Shown: positions 46,046-56,900 of the stretch, in pieces
Layout: every line of letters begins with the position of its first letter
Numbering within the stretch: the first letter of the stretch is position 1
Assembly: GCA_026168455.1 (NCBI GenBank)
Contig: CM047426.1
Location: 29,013,058-29,077,057 of the forward strand
Source: Theocolax elegans
Lineage: Eukaryota; Arthropoda; Insecta; Hymenoptera; Cerocephalidae
Reading direction: 5' to 3'
DNA length: 64,000 bases
Program-made: the position numbers and the translations under genes
Notes under the pieces: model-generated
What the model was told of the DNA's origin: nothing
What the model saw: only the letters and a program-made list of their open reading frames with translations
Database searches by the model: none

Positions 46046-47054
46046 GCCCCAAGTAAAAAAATTTTGTAAAAATTTTATAAAGATTTTATAAATTGAGCTT
46101 TATAAAAGTTGTATAAAAAATTGGCCATATAAAATTTTATACAAATTTATACATAAGTGAAAATAATTTATAAATTTTTTATAAAATGTTTATAAAAAAT
46201 ATATAGAAGGACAATTAGCTGCACAATCCTGCAGTAACGGATAAAAAAATTTATATGGCACGACCGAGAGGTTATGGACATCAAAAAAATTAGTATTTCA
46301 GCGCGACGAAGAATTACTGATGCCACCGATGATATAGAGAAAAAAGTCCACAGTTCCTCCTTCGATTTGGCTTAAAATTTTGAACGCCTTTTTGCTTTTT
46401 AAAAGTTGTTGCATCCGGCGGACTCTTTAACATTGACTTGGACATCGCGAAGGTTAGACGGGGGTCTGACCAAATGTTTTGTTCTGTGGTTGTCAAGTCA
46501 ATATTCAACTTTTTCATTAGTAACCAAAGAAAAAATTGAATATTGACTTGACAACCACAGAACAAAACATTTGGTCAGACCCCCGTCTAACCATCGCGAT
46601 GTCAAAGTCGATGTTAAAGAGTACATCAGTACACCGGATGCAACAACTTTGAAAAAAAGCGAAAAGGCGTTCAAAGTTTTCAGCCGAATCGAAGGAGGAA
46701 CTGTGGACTTTTTTCTCTATATCGTCGGTGGCAGCAGTAATTCTTTGTCGCGCTGAAATACTAATTTTTTTGGTGTCCATAACCTCTCGGTCTTGCCATC
46801 TAAATTTTTTATCCGTTACTGCAGGATGATGCAGCTGATTACGTTTAATTTAGTGTTTAAACTGTGCTTTTATATATTTTTTATAAAAATTTTATAAAAT
46901 GTATTTATAAAGTTTTTATAAAAAATTTATAAATTATTTTCACTTACGTATAAATTTGTATAAAATTTTATATGGCCAATTTTTTATACAACTTTTATAA
47001 AGCTCAATTTATAAAATCTTTATAAAATTTTTACAAAATTTTTTTACTTGGGGC
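46046..47054. mobile_element. Hairpin element, 1 kb, GCCCCAAGTAAAAAAAT ends
   Basis: Nearly the whole kilobase is one inverted repeat: GCCCCAAGTAAAAAAATTTTG at the left and its complement ending 47054, TATAAA-rich inner arms, CGCGCTGAAATACTAATTTT blocks, and an inner palindrome around 46440-46610 with a 14-base centre. Related to the element at 42088. Frames 46314-46565, 46517-46780 and 46571-46756 are arm readings. Confidence 0.8.
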
Positions 47055-47129
47055 TCTTCAGTGAATATGAGAGATATAGTCTCTGTTAAAGTGGATCAGT
47101 AATCAGTTTTATCAGGTGATAGCGTAAGT

Positions 47130-48010
47130 CCTAATGTGCTTAATTTATTACAAATAATCTCTTTTTTCTAGTGTTTCTCTAGATTGTTCGGTGTCATCCA
47201 GTGTTGTGTAAAGTACGACATCGTGGGCAAATTCTAATATTTTGCTATTTAATGGTAAATCATCTTTTAATCCTAAAACATAAATGATATATAATATCAT
47301 ACTGAGAAGCCCTCCTTGTGCGACTCCCTGATAGCTATGTAATATAACATTTGTATTTATTGTATAGTGGTCAGATCCTCACGTATTATCCAATACCTTA
47401 AGAGTGAGTGCTTGTGATACATCTACCGTAGAAAAGACGAGATCGATATTGGACTTGGTATCTATTCTAGTAAAAGTATCGGTATTATGCAAAATAAAGC
47501 ATTATGAGAGTGAAAATCAGCAACCATGAGGCCCGCGATGGCTCGGTCGGTTAGAGCATTGGGCTCGTAATCTGGAGGTCCCAGGTTCGATTCCCGGCCA
47601 CGGCCGATTGATACAAGCACCACTGGGGAATGTATTTTCACTAAGTGCTTTCTTCACCAAGACATCGTATGACCTCCGTCGCTGATTAGCACCGATTTGG
47701 AAGCATAAAAAAGAGTGACGTTAGAATAATAATAATAAAAGAAAATCACCAACCAATAAACACCTATTAGAGATACTAATATGATTAAGAAGTGTATCCC
47801 ACTCTTGTTCTGTCAATATAACATTTAGTGGTTTCTAACATGTAATTATTGATATAGGTTTTTTTAAGTTGGTGATTTGTAACCCGCACAATTCAACATT
47901 ATTATTATTAGGGTTTAGTATAGTTCTACATAATTAAGTGATTTCTTAGTTAGAATAATTACTATGCCACCGCCTCTATTGTGTATTCTGTCTTTCCTTA
48001 AGATATTAAA
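47130..48010 (-). pseudogene. Non-LTR retrotransposon remnant (endonuclease and reverse transcriptase), copy A
   Basis: Minus-strand readings give GGGIVIILTKKS, LLVGDFHSHN, STVDVSQ and VLDNT, typical of the AP-endonuclease domain. Reverse transcriptase blocks GVAQGGLLSMILYIIYV and EFAHDVVLY follow, where FADD is expected. The altered FAHD and several frame breaks show it is dead. A SINE interrupts the endonuclease at the GDFxSH block. R1/Jockey/I-like clades share this arrangement. Confidence 0.7.
47527..47740 (+). mobile_element. tRNA-derived SINE inserted in the retrotransposon remnant (copy A)
   Basis: Head GAGGCCCGCGATGGCTCGGT, box B GGTTCGATTCCCGG, same body as at 41637, A-rich AATAATAATAAAA tail. 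Flanked by a 15-base duplication, GAAAATCAGCAACCA at 47512 and GAAAATCACCAACCA at 47741 with one mismatch. Confidence 0.85.
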
Positions 48011-48034
48011 TCCCGCGAATTAAAATTTATTTTT

Positions 48035-48330
48035 TTCATTAACGGGATGTCGGACCCAAGTTACAGGGATCTATACCTTTCAGTATAAGAATTATGTTGG
48101 AAATATTGATTAAAAAATCTGAATTCATATTCATATGGGTAGTTTTAAAACAAAAGCAAGGGTATAACGTTTTGATTTTTAAGAAAAAGTAAATTTTTTA
48201 ATAATAAATGAATAAACAATTGTTGGTCGGTAATAATCGGTCAAAAAAGGCATAAACTTTTAACACAAATTTAAAAATCTGAAAAAATTTGAGTATGCCA
48301 TTTCAAAAATGTATTCTTTTTTTTATAAGA
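48035..48330 (+). repeat. Dispersed repeat also at 16.2 kb and 50.0 kb
   Basis: Contains CGGGATGTCGGACCCAAGTT and matches the reverse complement of 16195-16472; repeated again in unit B. Confidence 0.65.
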
Positions 48331-49089
48331 AAATATTGAAAATGATTATTTTCTGAGTCCGGCATAGAATATAAAGAAGCAAGAACATATCTGATAAATG
48401 GAGCAGTCGGGGTTGATTTACCATTACTAGGTTCCAATGTCCCAATCGCCTTATAGCGTTTTGAAAATTTCATATGTAACGATGTTCAACATTGCTCTTT
48501 ACATGCACTGCATTTATCTACGACAAAATTATGATATCCGACTCTTTAACATTGACTTGGACATCGCGAAGGTTAGACGGGGGTCTGACCAAATGTTTTG
48601 TTCTGTGGTTGTCAAGTCAATATTCAACTTTTTCATTAGTAACCAAAGAAAAAATTGAATATTGACTTGACAACCACAGAACAAAACATTTGGTCAGACC
48701 CCCGTCTAACCATCGCGATGTCAAAGTCGATGTTAGGTCATTGGTTAAAGAAAATAATTGAGAAATACAATTTTTTGAGTCCATAACCTCTCGGTCGTTG
48801 CCATATAAATTTTTTTATCCGTATACGCAGGATTGTGCAGATACTTGTCCTTATATATATTTTTTATAAACATTTTTATAAAAAATTTATAAATTATTTT
48901 TCACTTACGTATAAATTTGTATAAATTTTATATGGCCAATTTTTTATACAACTTTTATAAAGCTCAATTTATAAAATCTTTATAAAATTTTTACAAAATT
49001 TTTTTACTTGGGGGCTCTTCAGTGAATATGAGAGATATAGTCTCTGTTAAAGTGGATCAGTAATCAGTTTTATCAGGTGATAGCGTAAG

Positions 49090-49970
49090 TCCTAATGTGC
49101 TTAATTTATTACAAATAATCTCTTTTTTCTAGTGTTTCTCTAGATTGTTCGGTGTCATCCAGTGTTGTGTAAAGTACGACATCGTGGGCAAATTCTAATA
49201 TTTTGCTATTTAATGGTAAATCATCTTTTAATCCTAAAACATAAATGATATATAATATCATACTGAGAAGCCCTCCTTGTGCGACTCCCTGATAGCTATG
49301 TAATATAACATTTGTATTTATTGTATAGTGGTCAGATCCTCACGTATTATCCAATACCTTAAGAGTGAGTGCTTGTGATACATCTACCGTAGAAAAGACG
49401 AGATCGATATTGGACTTGGTATCTATTCTAGTAAAAGTATCGGTATTATGCAAAAATAAAGCATTATGAGAGTGAAAATCAGCAACCATGAGGCCCGCGA
49501 TGGCTCGGTCGGTTAGAGCATTGGGCTCGTAATCTGGAGGTCCCAGGTTCGATTCCCGGCCACGGCCGATTGATACAAGCACCACTGGGGAATGTATTTT
49601 CACTAAGTGCTTTCTTCACCAAGACATCGTATGACCTCCGTCGCTGATTAGCACCGATTTGGAAGCATAAAAAAGAGTGACGTTAGAATAATAATAATAA
49701 AAGAAAATCACCAACCAATAAACACCTATTAGAGATACTAATATGATTAAGAAGTGTATCCCACTCTTGTTCTGTCAATATAACATTTAGTGGTTTCTAA
49801 CATGTAATTATTGATATAGGTTTTTTTTAAGTTGGTGATTTGTAACCCGCACAATTCAACATTATTATTATTAGGGTTTAGTATAGTTCTACATAATTAA
49901 GTGATTTCTTAGTTAGAATAATTACTATGCCACCGCCTCTATTGTGTATTCTGTCTTTCCTTAAGATATT
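49090..49970 (-). pseudogene. Non-LTR retrotransposon remnant, copy B
   Basis: Duplicate of the fragment at 47130-48010 with the same defects. The frame 49340-49603 is a read-through of the endonuclease piece and the SINE. Confidence 0.7.
49489..49702 (+). mobile_element. tRNA-derived SINE, copy B
   Basis: Same insertion event as at 47527, copied with the unit; same length (214 bp) and same flanking duplication. Confidence 0.85.
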
Positions 49971-50446
49971 AAATCCCGCGAATTAAAATTTATTTTTTTC
50001 ATTAACGGGATGTCGGACCCAAGTTACAGGGATCTATACCTTTCAGTATAAGAATTATGTTGGAAATATTGATTAAAAAATCTGAATTCATATTCATATG
50101 GGTAGTTTAAAACAAAAGCAAGGGTATAACGTTTTGATTTTTTAAGAAAAAGTAAATTTTTTAATAATAAATGAATAAACAATTGTTGGTCGGTAATAAT
50201 CGGTCAAAAAAGGCATAAACTTTTAACACAAATTTAAAAATCTGAAAAAATTTGAGTATGCCATTTCAAAAATGTATTCTTTTTTTTATAAGAAAATATT
50301 GAAAATGATTATTTTCTGAGTCCGGCATAGAATATAAAGAAGCAAGAACATATCTGATAAATGGAGCAGTCGGGGTTGATTTACCATTACTAGGTTCCAA
50401 TGTCCCAATCGCCTTATAGCGTTTTGAAAATTTCATATGTAACGAT

Positions 50447-50740
50447 GTTCAACATTGCTCTTTACATGCACTGCATTTATCTACGACAAAATTATGATAT
50501 CCGATTATTTAGCATTAAAATACTTACTTACGCAAACGATTCGCGGGAAAGGTTAGACGTCAAACTGAAGATGTTTTTTTTGGCAATAGACAACATCAAG
50601 ATGATCAATTTTTTGCATCTTAAAGCAAAATGTTTTGAGGTCATAGATTGCCTAAATAGTTTAGTTAAATTAAGATACGTATATCGTAATTTTATCATTG
50701 AAAAATGCAGTGCGTGATAAGGACAATGTTGAATAAGATG
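50447..50740. repeat. Imperfect inverted repeat overlapping the end of unit B
   Basis: GTTCAACATTG...ATGCACTGCATTT near 50447-50480 pairs imperfectly with AAAATGCAGTGCGTG...CAATGTTGAAT near 50700-50737. The open frames 50400-50717 and 50528-50743 lie across it and match nothing known. Confidence 0.45.
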
Positions 50741-52523
50741 CAAAGAGTCTAATTGCGACCTGGTGATGGTGAATCAATCCCGGGTACTCTATTTATCAGA
50801 TAAGTACTATTTTTCTTATATTTTACTAAACTTAAACTATAAATGTATAATTTTAGTATTTGTTTATAAATTTTCAAACAATATAAATCGATATTTTGTG
50901 GTTTTATATTTTTTCTTTTTACAGGTTAGACATCTGTAAGGAGACGGGAAAACTCTTTTGCTTGTAAAAGCATTGCAACAATTACAGAACGAGTCTCCAA
51001 ACGAATCGATTCACTACAATTAGAAAGTAATAAAAACCCTGTTGTATGTAAACTTTTTCCGATGCGTCTTAAATAATTTTTTTGCAATTTTGTAAACGCA
51101 ATTTTATTTAATGTTCAAACGATTCGGCACGATAAGAGAGAGAAAAAAACATATTTTTTAATAATACTTTTTTCCAATAAAACTTAGAAATTTTTTCTCT
51201 TATTTTCTGTACCTGAGATTTTGGCGTGAGAAATCACTTGATTTCTCAGGTGATTTCTCAGGAGATATCTCACCTGAGTTTTTTTAGTAGGGTACTGAGG
51301 TTTGATTTAGGAGTTACTTCGTATTCTTTTAATTTATCCGCTGAGTTTGAGGGAAGTCATCCCAATAATCCACTGCTCAATAGGGAAACAGATGAAGTAA
51401 ATGAAATCAAGAGCTCGGCTGATTGTAAAAAAAAGATTTTATTTTAGACCCTTACACTTCTTGGTCCCCGCACGGTCGGGCTCAGAGTGACCGTTGGCGC
51501 TGATTTTTTCCAAAAGCTTGCACAGCTCCGCGCGGACCGCAGCCACTCACCAATTGGAGCACTAATCTTTCCGACGGCCAACCAATCGTAGATCGCTCAA
51601 CCTGCGACGGCGCAACAAAATATAAAATAAAATACTCCTCATATCCAGAGTTACATAGAATCATCGTTCGCGTTAATAATTCCTCTTATATTCTACAATG
51701 TCATCGTTATAGGAATACAAATATGTACATTCGCAAAAATGACTCGTCTGGCTTTATTAATATATGGACGTATTTTAAACGACAGCTCGCACTGAACTGG
51801 GATCAATATTTAAACATAATATTGATTAGGACGGTGTAAAGATTGATAGTGAAAGTAATTACAATAAACATGCTATTTCTGAGATCGTGCACATTAAATT
51901 GCCTTAAATTTAAATACAAAACTGACAACTATTTGACGTTTCTGATGTTTAGTTTCGCTATTTATATACATAAACACATTAAAGGTATACAAATTCGCTG
52001 ATTGTTTACTCAACCACTGACATATCGGTTATCTAATTAAAAATACATCATTTGTTTGTTGATTTGTTTATTACTGTGTTTTACAGAGCGTATATTTTTT
52101 AAATAAACAGAATGAAGAGGTTATCAGACTACGTCAACGAAACGTTGCTAAAAATATCAACTCAATGTGGCTATTTATATTAGAATAGGTAGTCAAAAAA
52201 TTATACCAGTATTTTAGTGATAAATACGAATAAATGCTGAGAATACGTGTCGAAGTTATTTCGTACTTATCACTATTCGTCGAAAATACTGATAATAATA
52301 ATAGAAATATAAAATTATTAATAATAAAGTAATATAATAATAACAGCTAATAATATCTATGGTGCTAAACTTCGATTTTGTGTGGTAAAAACTCTATTTT
52401 CTTTAATTGTCTATAATTATTGTCGAATACGAACTCAGCCTACCTGACGATAGCGTCACTTCTGCTCCCAAACTTTTGGGTGGCGAATTCGTGAAGCTAT
52501 CGGTACGGAGTCCCCTTAGGGGG
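50741..52523. other. Intergenic DNA with small repeats and a CpG-rich patch
   Basis: A cluster of GATTTCTCAGG-type inverted words lies at 51220-51280. A CG-rich patch at 51455-51620 has no recognised gene or RNA. The rest is AT-rich. Confidence 0.4.
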
Positions 52524-52965
52524 GTACCAAAGTCAAGTTTTATCCTCCCTACTTTACCAGCCTCAAAAGTCATAGAAAGTGAGTTATAATTAAGAAAGAA
52601 CGATAATTTACGCAAATAGAGGAGAACAGTTCCCTTTCTTTATTAATAATCTACCTCAGTTCAAAATTTAAAGCAAAAATATCGATTTGTTTTCGAGTAA
52701 TTCCTTACCAAAATTGATGATAATTTCATGCAATTTGAGGTTATATGTTCGACAAATTAAAAGGTATGTCAAGATTTTTGGTAAGAGTTTTCTCAAAAAC
52801 TAGTCAATATTTTTTCTTCAATAATTAAAGACAGATAGATTATTGATAAATAAAGGGGACTGTTGTCCTAGATTCACGTAAATTAACTTTTTCTTTTAAT
52901 TATAATTAAATTTATGTATTTTTCGAGGTCGGTAAGGTATGGACGATAAAACTTGGCTTGACACC
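52524..52965. mobile_element. Foldback MITE, ACCAAAGTCAAG family, copy 2
   Basis: GTACCAAAGTCAAGTTTTAT at the left, AAAACTTGGCTTGACACC at the right. Close match to 27715-28156 throughout, including AGAGGAGAACAGTTCCC. Confidence 0.8.
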
Positions 52966-53008
52966 ATGTTAATATATACTTGTACAAATTATACTTTTGA
53001 TGAATTAA

Positions 53009-53391
53009 GGGGGTTCCATGCTCAATTTTTGATGATTAATTAATAAACAAGTAGAACAGTATATAAAAAAATAAGCGAAGAGGCGCCTTCGTTTATTGGC
53101 AATCTAACTGTGTGCTGAATTTTAGATTTAAATATTATTGCGTTTTCGAGAAAATTCTTACCAAAAATATCAAATCTTTTCACCTCGTTAAAGTTAGGTT
53201 CACATTTTTGGTAAGACTTTTCTCAAAAACGCAATATAATTTTAATCTGAAATTCAGCACGCAGTTAGATTATTAATAAACGAAGGCGCCTCTTCTCTTA
53301 TTTTTTTACATACTGTTTTATTTAGAAATATAATTCTAATAATCACGATTGCCGATAAGGTAGGGAGGATAAATATTGACTATGGCACCCG
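53009..53391. mobile_element. Foldback MITE related to the ACCAAAGTCAAG family
   Basis: GGGGGTTCCATGCTCAAT and the inverted ATTGACTATGGCACCC. Arms pair through GAAGAGGCGCCTTCGTTTAT. A half copy lies at 60885-61034 inside the second esterase. Confidence 0.7.
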
Positions 53392-53935
53392 TTCAAACTA
53401 AAAAAATTTAATAAATTCGTCAATCACGTCCGATAGATAATTTGTAATAAACTATAATTAAGCTCTTTTACTAAATATTCCTAAACATTTTTTAATTATT
53501 GCATTAAAATTATAGACTGTCAAACATACAGAATTACATAAATAAATTTTGAGAATAATTATTTAATAATGTATAAATATTAATACAATTAAAAATTAAA
53601 ATAATATTGATATAAAATTTATTGTTATCGTTATACAATCAGTTACTTAACAGTTGAATGATGTAGTTAAAAATCTAGAATTATACCTTTTCTCTCAATC
53701 CAAACATTATTGTTTATTATTAATTTGAATATCCGCGTATAAATGTTTCTCTACTTAAATTGAATGGAAAAATGTAGTTGATGTTTTATCGCGTATATAG
53801 ATACATTACGTATACGCGTATTAAAATTAATGCAGTAGTTTATAATGCGACAATTATAAGCTGCGCAAATGTTGGATAACGTATAGTGATGCTAATACTG
53901 TTTTCTAGGAATGAAAACAATTTAGTTTGGTCAAG
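53392..53935. promoter_or_regulatory. Upstream flank of COE-2
   Basis: AT-rich; a TATATAGAT element near 53795-53803 is a weak TATA candidate. A four-codon upstream reading frame, ATG AAA ACA ATT then a stop, lies at 53911-53925, ten bases before the main ATG, and may lower translation if transcribed. Confidence 0.3.
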
Positions 53936-56900
53936 ATGATCGGACCGACTAGGTTTTTATTTTTTGTTGCAGCTTTCTGCTTCGTACGTTCAAACAATGA
54001 CACACCCAGTGTTAGTACGCCACTCGGAGGTATTAGAGGTTATTACAAGATATCCGAGTATGGAAGAGCTTTTCAAGCTTACGAGGGAATTCCTTATGCT
54101 CAACCACCGATTGAAGAGCTCAGATTTCGAGTAAGTCAAATCATACTTTTTTCTTATTTTCTCCTCCAACATAATTCTAATAGATAAGCAATTTATATAC
54201 ATCTTCTCGAGAAAATTTTATAGATTGATCGATCGACATCTTTTTATATTATTTAACATTATATATATATGTATATTAGTTATCAATATATTAATTTATA
54301 ATTATGTGTGATTAATTAAAAAATATAAATATCCGATTGAACTGAAATTTTAGATACTGTTAGTTAATAACATATTATCTAAAAATGATTTTAATCTTAA
54401 CTTTTTATATTTTTGTTCTAAACACTAAATTAAAAATGTTTTAAATATTTTTTTATACATTTAATTGTTAGAGATTTTTGGGTAGCCAAAATGCACAATT
54501 TAAATCTTTACGGTTACTGGTCTCAAGTCGTTGTTTGACAATTGTTGAGTTCCATAATTAAATTTTAATTTTCTAAAGCCATGATGGCGACAAGCGGTAG
54601 AGTTGTACACCTAAGAATTAAACACATAATGTTTGCGCACAAAAATAGTACACATTACTTTTTTTCACGGTGCACAAATATTTTACAAAGTAATTTGTGC
54701 ACCGTGCAGAAAAGGTCGATAGAGTTATGGTCTCGTACCCGGAGGTCTCGGATTCAATTATAATTACCGGTAATTACCGGTCTCTAGAGATTGATTCAAA
54801 TTGGGGAATTAGTACGTTATAATACGAGGGCGCAAAATAAGTGATTTCCACACGAGTCGGATTTGCCGCCCGAGCGAAGTGAGGATGGCGACAAGACGAG
54901 TGTGGGTGTCACCTAAGCGCACGTGTATCGTATACTATTTTTCCTAACGAATTGCGCAAAGTTTTCATTTTGTGCTGACATTTGAATGAGCAAGATAGTA
55001 CATTGCTGCAACAGTGGGCAAAATGAATTTTTCCTGTAACAGTACTCACAATTATAAGAGAATAGTACATTTCGATACCAGTGCGAGAATATGATTTCGG
55101 CCGCACGGGACGATTTGCGCACGAGCGAAGCGAGTTCTTCGTTCTGTGCTCCCACATTGGTAGTAATCATAAAAATACATTCGACAGTGATCTGTACTCG
55201 AAACCGGGATCGCCGAATTGCGAGCACAACGTTATATGGACCGAACTAGCGCAGGTCTCATATATTACAATAAAATGACTGTACGTTTTGCATATACTTA
55301 AACTATACCTGATATTGATTATTAAATTTTTTTCTTATTATTACCAATACTTTTTCATTTAGCTCATAATACTTAATGAGACAAATAAGTCAACGATAAA
55401 TGCACCTTCATTTGCGTCTGGTATTGTATTGATATTTTCTGTATTACAATAAAAGTTTATATTTTATTAATCATTACATTACAATATTAAATAAAACGAG
55501 AGGGATGTGTATTTTTCTAGTATTACATACTAATTAATATATTTTCAAGTATCTAAGATTTTACATATAATAGTTACAAATCAATCGTAATAACTTGAAA
55601 ATAGAATAACTTTTAAAAAATGTTTAGTTGTGAATGTAAATAATAATTATGCTACATTTTTCATGTAAACGAAGGCTAAAGCAAAAGTTTCCTGAATACG
55701 ACCACAGAGACTACGAACACTGCAGTCATATGACAAATTCGCCTGTTCAACGCAGAAAAAGTGAATAAACTAAAATATAGTCTATTCGGAACTTACATCA
55801 TTAATTAATTTTTATAGCTATTGTTACAATAAACAATTTCATCATGCTCAGCATGCAAAATATTTCATTTAATGTTATCTGTGTTAGTAATATTTTGCAT
55901 GAGTCAAGTCTGTAGATTCATAGATTCGTCAAATATCTTAATATCGTTAATTTGAGTAACAGAATAGACATAATGCATCATGTATCGCAGATAAAACGAT
56001 AAAATGCTATTACTTGGACAGATGCGTCTAAAGATATTTGGCAAAACTACGAAATAAGTGGTCTAATTTGCGTAAAATAATGCTTATCATTTCTAAAATA
56101 TTGCCAGCATGTCATTCATAGTTGACAACGCTCCATATTTCAAATGTATTGTTGATTACTTTTTTTACATTTTCTAAATTGAATAGGCGAATCTCTCACC
56201 TGACTTTAGTGGTCCCAGTTTATGGAACCAATTTAAGAAACTATTAGTTTAGTTTTCCCTTAGTCGATATATAATTTACTTGCGTATATTTTTTATATCA
56301 TCTTCATGAATATTTATAATTAATTGTTCAAAGTATTATCAATTTATATTATCATACTATTAGTTCTATCGTTTCGCTTTCTCGTGAAAAAAATCTTTGT
56401 AATACAAAATTTTTTTGATTTTGCAGTAATCTGTTAGAAATATATTTTGACATGTCTAGAGATCAAATTACATAATAAAGAAATGTTTATATGGATGTGC
56501 TCGAGCGCGTATGTTTGTGTGTGTTTTTTTATAGCGAAGGTGGTAAAAGTGCTCTTTACGCACAGAGTGAGGGGCTTGGTCGGTATGACCCATACCCACT
56601 AAATTCTACCTTGTCATTACTTAGTAGCAGGGATCCTGCTCTCTATATATTAAAATAATATATTACGTGTAAGAGCAATACATTTTGAGGGAGCTATGTG
56701 CCAATAAATTGACTGTGTTTTTTGTTCAGTAAGGGGATGTGATACCTAAATTACAGAGATCTAGTTAGAAAATCCCAAAAATTTTAAAACCTATTTATAA
56801 GAAAAATCTGAAAAAACTTATAGTCTAAGAGCCCCCCATTTAAAAAAGGTTGTCATAAGGTACAAGGCTGTTCTCCAGCCAAATCAATTCCTTGTATATT

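Larger units (their letters stand above)
46422..48540. repeat. Tandem duplication, unit A (2.1 kb)
   Basis: Starts ACTCTTTAACATTGACTTGG and ends ATGATATCCG, directly abutting unit B, which repeats the same sequence. It contains the right half of the hairpin element, a non-LTR retrotransposon remnant and a SINE. Confidence 0.85.
48541..50503. repeat. Tandem duplication, unit B (1.96 kb)
   Basis: Second unit, nearly identical to unit A. It lacks about 150 bases of the hairpin arm next to 48737. Ends ATGATATCCG at 50503 before unique sequence. Confidence 0.85.

Noticed and set aside
47532..47605. Functional tRNA-Thr gene
   Set aside because: Boxes A and B are good but the anticodon stem pairs weakly, a SINE body and tail follow, and flanking duplications show retroposition.
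50400..50743. Opposed frames of 105 and 71 codons at the end of unit B
   Set aside because: They overlap an inverted repeat and share no motif with known families.
51455..51620. GC-rich patch considered as a small nuclear RNA gene
   Set aside because: Compared with remembered U1, U2, U4, U5 and 5S features; no Sm site or diagnostic box was found.
53927..53935. TTG as an upstream start of COE-2
   Set aside because: The ATG at 53936 gives a proper signal peptide, and nuclear genes of this type start at ATG.
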